Part shown: piece after piece, positions 42,726 through 54,480 of the stretch | How the letters are laid out: each line of letters begins with the position of its first letter | How positions within the stretch are numbered: the first letter of the stretch is position 1 | DNA from: Corythucha ciliata | Lineage: Eukaryota; Arthropoda; Insecta; Hemiptera; Tingidae | Reading direction: 5' to 3' | DNA length: 64,000 nucleotides | NCBI GenBank assembly: GCA_038030265.1 | Contig: CM075942.1 | Coordinates: 11,986,029-12,050,028 of the forward strand | Program-made: the position numbers and the translations under genes | Notes under the pieces: generated by a model | Database searches by the model: none | Told to the model about the DNA's origin: nothing | The model's input: only the letters and a program-made list of their open reading frames with translations

Positions 42726-44620
42726 CTCCAGACAAGGCACAACATCACATTTGGCTGTACAACCGATGATTTTACTTTTTAGAAACTGTGTTTTCAACTG
42801 TGGAACATGATATTATGCTTCGCTGGCACTCTTAAAGATCGAATCTTACTCCATGGCCGTGAAAATGGAACTTTAGTGACCCAGACAGATGATTTTGCCT
42901 AGAAACTGTTCATTAACAGCTAAAAAACTTAAGTGAAAAGAATCGTTTTAGCGTCAAATACAAAATAACCGGCATTGAAGCTAAACACTCTTTGGCTCGT
43001 TTGGCTATAAAACGGTTGATTTATCTTCTAAAGCAACTATTGACCCCAAGTAGGTAATTTTCTCCAAGAAAAACCTTGGAACTCACGTCTTTTGGCTATG
43101 AAACGCATTAATCGTTCGCGTGGAATCCAAACATTGACGTTTGTAGAGGCAGCATAGATTTTCCCGGGGACAACGGCCGGGCATTCGATAGTCCCAAAGT
43201 CCAGCGATGCGCCGCTTGAACGTATGTGAACTTCTCTGGGTACGTGAAAATCGGTTGTAAGCCACGATAAAGTATACGCAAGACGCTCATTTTTGACCAC
43301 TTCCGAAGGGGCGCTGGTTGCCTTTCAGGTTCGAGATTTAGCCTTGGGGACCGGCTGCATTTTGTCGATTGAACATTGTCCTAATTCAAAGGGCTTAAGA
43401 GGTAAATTTTAATAATCTTAAGAGGCCTCGTCTTAATTTTGCTTAAATCTGATATTTGAGAAGGTTAACGTCATAAACTGGACTAGTATTTATTGGTTCC
43501 ACCGCGGGCATTTATCAGCCTCACAAAATGCTACTTTTGTGCCCATTTTTCTTTAGATTTCCCCAGGATTCATTTTCAGGCCGAAATTCCGAACAGAACG
43601 CAGCCTGGGCGGCACTGAGTGGTCTCTGTACACAGCCTCGGCCAGAGTTGGTCGAATATTCCCAAATTTGTGTCTACTAACCGATCACTGTTGGGAATAG
43701 TTGGAGGAGTAGTAGAGGAATTCACGTATTAAAAGCTTTGCGGTACCAGCATGTCCCCTCCCAGCCCCCGAATCTTGTTCCATCCTCTAACCATTTCAAG
43801 TCTTCACCCATTCTGTTCATGGGTTTAAAATAGCCTCCTCTTTTGAAAATCATACCTCTGAAAACTTACGTCTCACGCTCAAAATGTCTGCCTACTCAAC
43901 GCTATTAGCGTCCTTACCATCCACCGACGGACGCGGGGCTTGAGCATAATAAAAAACCGTCCCTCTTTTCCACCACCATCTCTCTCTCAAAAAAGTCCAA
44001 CTCAAGCTCTCAACCCCCCCCCCCCCAGTCTCACCCACACCATCAAAGCAAAAAGATGGGAGAACTTTTTTTATTACCACCGAACGCGAGTCTAACCCGT
44101 TCTTCAGTGCATTTTTTTCTTTTACGGCGAAAGACTTACGCCTCAGGGCCCTCTCTTCGCACAGGGCCGCCAGAATACGTAATTGCCTCGAGAGAACCTT
44201 CAAAGAGAGTAACGAGACTACTCTATAAATTCTATGGGTTGGGGGGTTGGTTTAGCCTTTTTCTGGTACTCTAAAGGGTTTTTTAAAAGGATGACACGGC
44301 TTGGGCGGGAGTAGGTGTCAGCTTTGCCGTAAAAATTTATCTTTTGTTGAAGCTTTGAAACGTGTTTTTATTTATTTTAAAGACGCTGGGCGGAATCTGC
44401 AAAATGTGGCGAGGAGGAGGGGGGGCTTCTCTCTGTTTTTGTGAGTGTTTACCCTTTCAAAGTTTCCTGGTAAATGTTTACGGGGTACATGGACACCCCG
44501 GAACTGAGTAGTAAAAAGGGGGGAGCGTACTTGTCATGCAAATGAAAGTTTGGGTTGGGTTTTTGTTGTACTTTTTTTTTTTTTTTTTGTTCAAAACCTT
44601 CTTCCTAGCTCGCACGACAC
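42726..44620. other. No confirmed gene; one exon-like ORF
   Basis: Contains loosely repetitive GGCTATAAAACGGTTGATTT words and a C12 run near 44015. The exon-like ORF at 43315-43037 is listed separately. Confidence 0.4.
43037..43315 (-). other. Exon-like ORF, unassigned
   Basis: About 92 codons of balanced composition with no recognised domain (SWLTTDFHVPREVHIRSSG, PAVVPGKIYAAS). A CAG precedes the open stretch at about 43319-43317, and inside it AAAAGAC is followed by GTGAGT (about 43090), a consensus splice donor. Together these would make an internal exon of a minus-strand gene, but no neighbouring exons could be linked and there is no pyrimidine tract. Chance is not excluded. Confidence 0.25.
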
Positions 44621-44639
44621 TTTCACTTTTGAAATCAGT

Positions 44640-44677
44640 TCAGTTTCAGATTTCCGAGGGACCACGACCTAACTAAA
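44640..44677 (+). promoter_or_regulatory. Likely transcription start region
   Basis: AATCAGTTCAGTTTCAG at 44633-44649 contains TCAGT, the arthropod initiator motif, 30-45 bp before the first ATG. No TATA box is evident. Confidence 0.35.
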
Positions 44678-45795
44678 ATGGGTGAGTTTCACTTTTTTAT
44701 TTCATGTGTTGCGGGGAGACAAATTAGGAAACAGAAAAATTGTTGGTAGAAATGGAAGATCGCGAATATTTCCCACCGATTCCCCCGATTCCGACGACTT
44801 TTCTTTTCAAGTATGACAGTAAAGAGGAAGCGAGATTGCAAGAGGCTGAAAAAGATCCCGGAAAAGTGGAAAAAACGTTGACGCAATTCTGTCGTGAACA
44901 ATTGGTGGCGTTGTCACTGACGGAGTTGGCCGATGTGACGGACTCGGAAGATGAAGATGCGACGTATCCACCGCCGCCGCCGAATGAAGTCGAGGAGAAT
45001 TTGAATCGATTGAAAAAATACTACGAGACTCATAAAACTGAAGACTGTTACGAAGGTGAGTGTAACGATCCGAGGAAATTACAGAGACTCATCGATTTGG
45101 ACGACGAGGCTTGGCTGGCCTGGTCACCGGAACAGCAGAAAGATCGAATTCGATACGAGTCCTCAGAGGAGAGGCTCCCGAGAGTCCACCATGACCCGGT
45201 AGAGGAGAAACCGCCACCGAGTCCGAGTGATGTGAAGGCAAATGAAGTCAAAAGCGATTTACAACGTTTAAAAAGGTTTTTAAAAGAAAAATCACGCCCC
45301 GATTACAATGAAATGCTCTTCAGACGCCTTCTTCTTGTCGGTTCCATTCCATTTTCTGAAGTAGAAAACGAGATTAAGCCCCTGAGTGATACCACCAAGG
45401 ATGAAGCTTTCAAACAAATCGTAAAAAAAATGGAAGACAACATTGCAAATCTCAGAGCCGTGGACGAAGCCAATCTCCAACGATTTGACTCACTCGCCTC
45501 GTATTTCTCCTATTACGACCAGATCGAACAAGTCAAGTGCGGCTGCCGACTCACCACCGTGCCCAAAAAGTTGACCGGCCCTGAGAAACGTCTCGCCAAA
45601 TGGAAAAATAAATGGAGCCGTCGCCAGTTGGTGCCCATGTTTGGCGATTACATGACTGAAGTTCGTCACGAGGAATACACGTCGCGTATGCTGTTCCTCG
45701 CCGAGAAGCCCGAACCGAGCGAGTTTCTATTGACTTGGGAACGGCAACGCCCTCATAAAAATCGCCTCAGTGCCAGTCTTAATTATTTAAACTGA
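44678..45795 (+). CDS. Uncharacterised ~354-residue acidic/proline-rich protein, two exons
   Basis: Exon 1 has ATG at 44678 plus one base, then GTGAGT (44682). Exon 2 starts at 44735 after AACAG, giving a 53-nt intron and MEKLLVEMED as N-terminus, in frame to the TGA at 45793. Read unspliced, the ATG frame stops after 23 codons, which supports the intron; an alternative acceptor (GTAG, 44750) is also in frame. Features: YFPPIPPIP near the start, an acidic DSEDED, two similar blocks (PPPPP..NEVEENLNRLKK and PPPSP..NEVKSDLQRLKR) suggesting internal duplication, and a basic C-terminal third with KCGC. No signal peptide or membrane helix. No family is recognised. Function is unknown; I infer a soluble intracellular protein. 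Confidence 0.8.
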
Positions 45796-46165
45796 TCCAA
45801 AAACTCAGATGCCTCAAGTTTTTTTGTCGACAAGCTTTCAATCTTTGTTGTAAATAACAAGGGGACGGTTTTTTTTTTACGACAAAAGAGATAAGACAAA
45901 TACTTTTCTTTCCTTTCTCCCTCATTTACTTCGCCTTCTCAGATTTATCGCGATCATAAATATGGTGAATCTCCTCTCTTAGCCCACAGGGGGGTGTTTT
46001 TTTATTACAATAACCCTCCTAGTCCATTTGACCGTAAATAGAAATACATTCATACTATTTAGCCCCCCCCCCCATTTCCATACAAACTGAAAAATCCGAC
46101 GTTTTTTATGTTTTGGACGCCCAAAGATAACTCTCAAGCTCTATATCGTCGTTCTCCCTTTCCAA

Positions 46166-46171
46166 AATAAA
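46166..46171 (+). terminator. Candidate polyadenylation signal
   Basis: AATAAA about 370 bp after the stop codon, followed by a T-rich stretch (46181-46192). It fits the plus-strand gene above. Confidence 0.4.
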
Positions 46172-46199
46172 TGTTATTGTTCTTTTTTTTCTCGATATT

Positions 46200-46880
46200 G
46201 AGGTCTTAAAGTCGGTGATAAATCCATTTTTTTTATGATGCGACCATTTTCATGGCTTTGCTTGGAGTGGATGGGGCGGGGGGGATCCAAACAAACAAAA
46301 AAGAAGATCAAGGGATGCTGGATATTCGAATAGCCGACGGTTATGTTAGGATGAGTTTATTTCACTGTGAGCACGGTGTCACTTGCATATTATGGTTTGA
46401 ACTATTCCAAACGAGTAAAATTGGGCCCAAAATCGTGGAAAACACTTTCAAGACCCCCTAAAAATAGCCTAAATTTAAAAAAGGCTGAAACAGCACGTTT
46501 TGAAGTTTCTATTACCAGCACTAGGTATACATATAGTTTCGGAGAATCCTGAAAGTTTTTGCTAATTTTGGAGGCGGCCGTTTTGGAATTATGATCAGGC
46601 AGTCCTTTGTAAGGGTTTTTGCATGTGGTGCCGTCATTTTTGGTCACTGTTAGGCCCGCCGCAAATTGAGCCCACGCGTGGGTCACCCATGCCCAAAAAA
46701 CAGTTGAAAGGCTATTCATTTTCAAACGGCCTTAAGGCCTCGCCCCCATACAGAACGTGCGCTGAATGGTTCACACGCAAAAAACCCGCGACGCGGAGTT
46801 ACTTACACGCGTGGAACAATCCGCGTTGTGTGTGGCATGGTCTGTAATGCGTGTAAACGGTCATTCAACTCCACTTTTCT
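46200..46880. other. No confirmed gene
   Basis: A 107-codon minus ORF (46725-46402) has plausible composition but no known domain or splice support. Confidence 0.35.
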
Positions 46881-46884
46881 CTTA

Positions 46885-47265
46885 ATATTCAGATAAAATG
46901 ATCCGTAAACCGTCAATATCCCGCCAAACCCTAAAAAATCCTAAGTTCTAGTTTGAGAATTGTCAGTTTTAGCGGCTAAATTGCCAGTATTTTAGACGCA
47001 GAAAAACATGATTTCACTGCTATAACGGGCATACCGTGCTACAATGCGTGAACGTAGCCAACTATTGAGTTTCTGGCGTAAAATTACTGAATTTCCAGTT
47101 AAATACTCAATTTCGGGGATGACATTTGAGAGTTTATTGTTTAAATAGGACAGTTTCCCGGGGTTTAACATTTTAGAGGTGGAAAAGCTCCGAGTTGGGG
47201 GTAAAATTACGAAGTTTTCGAGACACTCAAGAGCTCGAGGGGAGGAATGTTAAATTTCACCGCCC
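46885..47265 (+). repeat. Short-period degenerate array, family D
   Basis: Units of about 21-29 bp with GTCAGTTTTAG and AAATTGTCAG cores, more degenerate than A-C. Confidence 0.5.
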
Positions 47266-47629
47266 TTCAGTCAGTTTTAACGGATTGCATTCAGTTGTGG
47301 GCTAGGTAGGTCTTATTGGTGTTTTGGTGGTTATAGGGGAGCGGATGAACTTGCCCGAGCTGCGGCAATTTCACTTTCCCATCAGGGAACCGTCGCGTCC
47401 CCGTCAGCCTGAATTTGGGTGATAGCTGTCTGATTGAGCCGGTGCGGCAAGGCGTTCACAGCAATCGTATTTATAAGCGACGAACTCGGACGCCAAACAG
47501 CACGTTTTTAACGTCGTATGATCACCGTTTTGCCTTGTTTTTTGTCACCCGCCGAACGTGCACCATTGCTGAAGCGACAACGCTCATGGACACCGGTTCT
47601 CTCCAGGTCTCCTAATGAAGTACCTAGTC
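47266..47629. other. No gene seen
   Basis: Contains CAACGCTCATGG near 47578, also at 48429, perhaps an end sequence of the element that carries the C array between them. Confidence 0.35.
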
Positions 47630-48115
47630 AACAGATTTTTAAGATCCACAGGTCAAAATTATTGTTATCTAATTAGTAAAAACCTCTAAATTGGTTCCTG
47701 TATGAGCCAAATCCGCGAAATTAGAACTTTCGAAAGAACCCAACCAGCGGAAATTGCCTTTTTGAAGGATCATAGTCCGTGACATCGCTTTTTTGATATA
47801 GAATCAATCCCCTGAAATTGGATTTTTTAGTGAGCCAACCTCGCAAAACTAGCTTTTTTAGGAGTCAGTCCTTCGAAATTGGCTTATTGAGTAAGCAAAA
47901 GCCGGGAAACTAGGCTCCGTGAGTGGAGAGTGCCCAATAACGGAATTAACCGAACCCGTGAAACTTATTTTATACAAAAGCAAAAGCCAAAGCCACGAAA
48001 TTAAAAAGATCAAATCCCACGAAATTGGGATTTTAACGAGACGAACCCGTCAAATTTAGTTTTCAAAGAGTAAAAATCAGGGAAACTGGCGTTTGTGAGC
48101 GTCAAAATGACTCTT
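47630..48115 (-). repeat. 30-bp tandem array, family C
   Basis: Units with GAAAGAGCC and ACGAAATTGG. It ends AAACTGGCGTTTG, then GTCAAAATGAC, the same terminus as at 9940-9985. Confidence 0.75.
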
Positions 48116-48290
48116 GGAAACGCTATAATTACAGGCGCTGTAATTCATCGCTAGCATTAAGAAAAAGCTCTCATTTGTGTAGCTAAAATTGAGAAAAAAC
48201 GCTTATTCGTGTTCAAAGTGAGAAAATGCGTTAACTCGTTGCTACAAGTAAGAAAAAAAAACTTAATTTGCGGCTAAATAGTTGTCAAAA
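48116..48290 (+). repeat. Short family A array
   Basis: Five or six A units directly after the C array. Confidence 0.65.
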
Positions 48291-49075
48291 TAAATAAAAT
48301 TATAATAATACAAATAAATGAGCAATTCAGAAACTTTGTTAACGAAATACTTCATCCGTTGAACAACATTTTTTCTCGTCAGTCATTTCGTAAATCCGTC
48401 AGATCTTTAGGGAAATCCGTCAAATCGGCAACGCTCATGGTCAGAGCTGAAGACAACCGTGAGGGTGATACGAGGAACCCTTGGACGTTGCGGCTATAGT
48501 GCCGTAGCATTATTTAAAGATGAACGCGAAATATTTTTGATAATATTATTATTAAATTGATAATATTTTGAACTCATTTTTGATATTTTTAGACCCTCCA
48601 GTCGTCGTTACGAGTGAGGACGAAAGTTAGGTATGTCCGGGGAAAGTATAAGGACGTAAGGTCTTAGTTTCGTTGCCGCGGTAACGATGGCTCATGCCCA
48701 ATTGGGGGGAAGGGGTCCGTTCAAGGAAAATTCATCGTTATGGCTCTGAAAGTGAGTAGGACTTCAAAGGTATAAGTGCACGCTCACACAAATCCAACCT
48801 ATACGAGCGTTCCATTCGCATAAATATAAGAAAAAGGTCCAGATTCGCCAGTTTAGGCGCCGGAGATCTGCGCGGAATTGACTGTTTTCTTGTTAACTTG
48901 TCAGTTTTTTGTGGTACTTGGTCAATTCGTTCATTTGAAGAGGAAAAGTCGCTCATTTGGCGCATCTGAGACTGTTAAACAGCTAAATATTTGACGGATC
49001 AAGCCAGAATTTGAGTTTCGAGCAAAATTTCACGGGCTTATATCACTAGCTTCTGGTCTTCTGCCAGAAAAAGTT
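48291..49075. other. No gene seen
   Basis: AT-rich sequence with no recognised feature. Confidence 0.4.
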
Positions 49076-51460
49076 GAGTTTCTTAAGAGCAGCACATTAT
49101 AGTTTTTTTCTCAATTTTATCACACATTGGCCTCTAAATCTGCGCATCAGCTCTTTTTCTCAATTTTTGCCTATTTTAGCCGAATTTGTTGATGGCAACC
49201 ATCACAAACGAGCAGCGAGTTTTCCCAATTTTAGTCACAAATCAGCGTCCTTTCAACAATTTCGGCCACGAATTACCGTTTTTCTTTATTTTATCAGTAA
49301 ATTAGCACCATTCACCCCTCACTTCTATCCGCGAATTAGCCATTTTTCTCTATGTTAGCGCTTATTAGAGTTTTTATCTAATTTTTGCTGATAATTACAA
49401 TTTTTTCCAAAAATTTCAGCTGCAAATCAGCACCCTTTCTCTCTTTCATTCATGAATTGACGATTTTGCTCAATTTCAGCCATGATTCAACGGTTTTTCT
49501 CAATTCTCGACCGGAATCATCGTTCTTATAGATTTTCAACGCCTTGAATTAACGCTTTTTCTCTTCTCAGGCGGAAAATTAGCCTAAGAGCAGCACATTA
49601 GCGTTTTTTAAAAACAATTTCCCTGCAAATTGGCCTCAAAACCCCAAAATCCGCAATTTATTTTCCATTTCATCCACGAATTAGGTGCATTTCTCAATTT
49701 TAGCCACGATTTAGTTTTCTCTATTTAACTTGTATTTGCTAATTAGCACTTTTCCGCGCTAATGAGCAGATGAGACCCAATTTTTTACAGCTTCAACGTC
49801 TATACGTTTTTCTTTAACGGCAAATTTATGTTTCTATTTGTTTCAATGTCAAATTAGCAATTATTTCCACTTTAAGTCATGAATAATTTGGGCTTTTTAT
49901 CTTTCTAGCCAATTTCGCTCACATAAATGGCAAATTGGCAGCGGGGTTTCCCAATTTTATCAGCGAATTAGCGCATTTTCTTAATTTCGGCAGTGAATTT
50001 AACGGTTTTCTTTATTTTAGCAGTAAATTGGGAATTTTCCCACCATTTATTTAGGATCTTTTCTCTCTATTTTAGGTAAAATGGCCTCCGGAAACGGTGA
50101 AATTGTCCTTTTTCCAATTTTTGTTGCGAATTAACGTTTTCGTCAATTTCAGCTGTGAATTTAGCGCTTTTTCCCACTTCTAACCGTGAACAAGCGATTA
50201 TCCTCAACTTTATTCGTTAATTATCGTTTTCATATAATTTTTTCTGATAATTACAGTTTATTCTCGTTTTCAGTCAAATTAGAAGTTTTTGTTTCTCTTT
50301 CAGCCGAATTAGCGCTTTTTCTCGATTTCAGCCGAATTTGTTCACAGAAACCACGAACTATAGCATTTTTAGCCGTGAATTATCGCCTTTTCTTACTTCT
50401 ATCCAAGAATTCACTATATGTATTTCTCAATTTTTATCCGCTAGTTAGCCATGATATAACCTTTTTTCTCATTTCTCACCTTGAAGTAGCGTTTTTATCG
50501 ATTTCAGACGCCCTGAATTAACGCTTATTCTCTTCTCCTAAGAGCAGCACATTAGCGTTTTTTCTCAGTTTTACCGTAAATTGGCATCTAAACCCCAAAT
50601 CTGCAATTTATTCTCCAGTTCATCCACTAATTAGCGCTATTTCTGTATTTTAGCCGCGATTTAGCGATTTCCCAATTTTATCCGCAAATTATTATAGTTA
50701 TTAGCGCCTTTCTACAATAAATTAGCAGATAGAAAAAAACCTAATTTGCTAAAGCTTTTACACTCTTTTTATCTGCGAATTTATTATTTTTTTTTTTCAT
50801 TTTATTTTCAAATTAGCAGTTTTTTTCAATTTTAGCAACGAATTATCACTCTTTCTCTATTTTAGCCGAAGTTGAACAAAGAAATCGCAAACTAGCAGCG
50901 GGTGAATCAGCACTTCTTTTTAATTGTGGCAAAAAATTACCGTTTTTCGTTATTTTAGTAGTAAATTTCAGCTTTCATCAATGAGTTTTTTGTCTCCAAT
51001 TTAGGAAAAATTGCCTCCAGAAACGGTGAATTGGCCTTTTGCCAATATAGCCGTGAATTAGAGCCGTTATTTTATGCGTATGAGTGAATATGAGCTATTT
51101 CAGATTTTAGCCGCTTACCTAATATCTATTATTGCTTTTTTCATTTTTATAGCCGCGAATTTGCAATTTTTTTTTTTCTTTCACTTTTAGCCATGACTTG
51201 GCGCTTTTTTACAAGTTTAGCCCTGGATTTGTCCCAAGAGCAGCACATTGGCGGTTTTTGTTAATTTCATCGCGGTCCATACACCGCGAATCCGCGATTT
51301 ATTTTTCTGTTTGAGTCTTGAAATTGCATCAAAAAACGTGAAATAGGGCATTCACTCAATTTTATCAACGAATTAGGGATTTGTCTAAAAATTTTGTTGA
51401 TTATTACTTACCCCAAGAACAGTACATTAGTGCGCCTTCTCAATTTTAGCCGCATAACGG
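49076..51460 (-). repeat. 30-bp tandem array, family A, reversed, with higher-order structure
   Basis: The longest A array. The plus strand reads GCGAATTAGCGCTTTTTCTC and CAATTTTAGCC. AAGAGCAGCACATTAGCG recurs near 49085, 49585, 50537 and 51236 (variant 51415). The 49585 and 50537 copies are followed by the same series of variant units (AAACCCC, GCAATTTATT, TCATCCAC), a higher-order repeat of about 950 bp. The ORFs 49074-49358 and 50186-50521 are repeat by-products. Confidence 0.87.
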
Positions 51461-51629
51461 CGTAAGGATCAGTATAGAAACTGGAAGTAAGCGTATTAAG
51501 CGAGCAATAAGAAGCGCCTATTCGCCGGCGCATCCAGCAGCATACAAATATAAGTGTAAGATACCTAATTAATGTTGTTGTATAAGTTTGGCCAATCATT
51601 TCTTCGGAAGATTTTTTTTTTAATGGGAT

Positions 51630-51880
51630 GGAATACATTTTGACAGATTTCTGACGATATTTTGAGCTTCACTTGACAGGAAAAACAAAATGTCAGTCGG
51701 AACACTGGCAATGAACCCAGATTCTGCGGCTAAATTGACGATTTCTGGGTCAATCAGTAATCTTACGTACAAAAAAGGAACGGATTTCGTTGCCATGATG
51801 TTGTCTGCTTCCACAGTCCATCTTACAATTTTAGCTTCACGCACTCCGTTATAGCCCGTCAAGAAGAACATGAACTCGCG
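51630..51880 (-). other. Exon-like ORF, unassigned
   Basis: About 83 codons with protein-like composition (FFLTGYNGV, VRLLIDPEIVNLAAESGF, DILFFLSSEAQNIVRNLSK) and no family recognised. Upstream on the minus strand is a possible branch site CTAAT and AG dinucleotides; GTAAGA occurs twice inside (about 51809 and 51768) and could be a splice donor. It could be an exon of a minus-strand gene together with the ORF at 43 kb, or a fragment of an old transposon gene. Confidence 0.25.
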
Positions 51881-51899
51881 GCCAGCGCTCTCTCATTCG

Positions 51900-54480
51900 A
51901 TTAGTTACAACTTCTCTTACCTCTACTTTCGTTACCTATAATTGGTTGTCCCACTGTTTTCCAAAGATAAGTGTAATTGTCAAACCGAAGTTCCATAGAC
52001 GGGGGCAAGGAAAAATAGCTAGAGGGGCCGATCACAGGAGGGCGAGGTCCACGTTTAACTTGTCGTGGATCAAAAATCGCAGATCTTGTGAAACAAACAT
52101 CTTCGATTAGCCATTTGCTCTTACAATATAAGCTATTTTACTTTAGCCGTTGCTGTTGTTTTATGCGGCTTTAAAGGATAAATCGCCTGTTTGGAGGATA
52201 TTATTGCCGCCTTCAGAAGGCTTCCCCATGTCATTGGGCGACACATGCATTTTTTGAAATTCCACCCCTCGCTGTGGGACGTAAAAATCTAAATATGGAA
52301 ACGTCTTTTTAGGGGAGATGGAAAAAAAAGGGTACGCCCTTAAAAGACATATTTTCGGGGATAGAGTCATAAAAGTCAGACTCACGGTTCGAAGAAGAAA
52401 AAAAAAAAAGGAGTGACTTATAATTTATAAGCGACTCCAATGAGAAGAGGGGAAAAGAAGAGATTTAAAGCCTAAAAATCGTCTTGAGACGAAGAAGGAC
52501 CCACCGCTGCCTGAAAATAAAATTTTATTTTAAAAATCCGTTGAGATTCCAATCTTTCGGGGTCCACACATCCTTCTCTAATTAGAGCGTTGACAATAAA
52601 GGGCTGAAAAAACACGATAAAAAGATGATTTCTCCCCTTATTTGGAGCAAAAATTTAGCGTTGTTGTTTTGTTTTGTCTTTTTTTTTTTTTTTTTTTACT
52701 TTTTAAAATCACAGAGTAATGTTGAGGAATCTCCGACTGTATGGCTGTAAAACTTGAATCATATACACAGGATGGGTTGTAAGAGAAGCGTATTTTATCG
52801 GTACCACGTGTGACTGACAGCACCCTCCCCCCCCATCCACAGCAAATTATTTCTTTTCTCCCCTACGTGGGCGACCACTGGGAAAGAGGGGGCTCCCCAT
52901 ATAAGAGGATATAACAGGGTTTTTGAGGGTAAATATGACGAAAATTGCGGTTTTTACTGCGGAGGTTTATTAACCGATGATTTATTCGGATTTCAGGGAG
53001 GAGAACTAAGGGCAATTTACTCTTTTAATGGAACATGAAAGCGAGTTATCTTTGGAAGGAGCAGGTGAGTTTTTTTTTTTATTATTTTAAAGGTTGATTC
53101 TTAATTAACTCCTAAGTGAAGATGGTCATCCTTTTTTTTTGTTACAGAGCCACCATCAATCACTGTGCTGTCAATTTGTGAGATGTTCTCAACTTCTCAC
53201 TCCAATTAAATTTGTTCAGTCCACAGGATGTAATTTAAGGATATCTCAGGAAGGATCCTCAAAACCATGGCGCTTTTTCCTTCATCTTCACCTCTTCTCA
53301 GGGTGTTGTCACCCTATAGGCTCGTTGTCCTCCCCCCCCCTCTTCCACAGCATGGCGCAAGCGTACACTCATCCACTTTTAAAAGAAGAGACGAGAAGAG
53401 AAGAGAGAGAGAGAGAAAAAAACTAGATGAAGAAGAGGAAAGGAGCCGCCCATTGACTTGTATACCCTCCGCCGCCCCCGTTCGGAGGCTGTGGCTTTTC
53501 CCTCCTTCTTTTATACCTTCCTTCCCATCCCATGATGGCGTGGCCGCTGGAATAAGTTTGTGGTACGCGAACTTCATAAGTTTACCGCCTTTCGTTCCAT
53601 GAGGAACTGGGGAATCATATTTTTTGTTTGTTTGTTTGTTTGTTTTTTTTTAATCGCCGGGGTACGCTCGCGCAATTTAATTTCTTAAACTTTTTCTTGG
53701 ACAGTCTCAGGACCCTCTCAAGTCGCTGTAATCTCGAGTGGCGTGCGACGCTGTACGGTGAGTCCTAATTTTTTACTTTGTTTTGACATTTCAGCTGCCA
53801 ACGGTGGTATTTCCCATCACATTTTGTGCACTTCAATAGACTTAGCCCTGTGAAGCCTCGAAAGGCTAATTTTCATAGTTTGTTACGCCTATGATAACCG
53901 AATGACCTTGGTGTACACACGTAACGCGGTTTCAAGATGACTGGCAAGTAGCGAAATTAAGCGACTTTTTGGAAGCCTTTAAATTTCCAAAATTCAACTT
54001 TCCGAAAGCTAGCGAATAAGACCAAGTGGCTGACTGGTGAAAAATATACGAATCAATAAGGCCTTATCGCACTGCCTGAATTGAATGCGTCGTTCAGCAC
54101 AGGGGAACATTATCAAACGTTACATTTCCCGTTCAAAAGAGATCCCTGACGCAATGATATTTTCCCCCAACCATACAGGGGGCCGGTACGTCTAACATAT
54201 TTCAGTCGTTATTGTCATAATAGCCACGTTTTCGAGTGGCAGAAGTCAGTTTTTCGAGCAGTCGGACGCTCCTTACTGGCACAAAATAGCACAAAATTTA
54301 GATGTATATACATAAACACGTTACTCGTGTACAATGTAGAAAAACCAAATTCGATGACGCAATCGGGACCTCACGCACTCCAAAGTCACACAGTGTAGGA
54401 GTGGAGAACGAGGGATGATTGACATATATCGGCTTATTCGAGGGTTACATTTTACATTGACCTAAATCGCACTTAGTTCA
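51900..54480. other. No gene seen; homopolymers and a (TTTG)n run
   Basis: A T21 run near 52679-52699, TTTGTTTG repeats near 53624-53645 and polypurine stretches near 53385-53425. ORFs at 53139-53602 overlap in several frames and have low-complexity composition. TACGGTGAGT at about 53755 resembles a splice donor but no ORF supports it. Confidence 0.45.

Noticed and set aside
49074..50521. ORFs of 94 and 111 codons with repeated LNFS-type residues
   Set aside because: They are translations of the family A repeat; similar ORFs appear in every A array.
53139..53602. Overlapping ORFs of 87-111 codons
   Set aside because: Open in three frames through polypurine/polypyrimidine sequence; composition, not coding, explains them.
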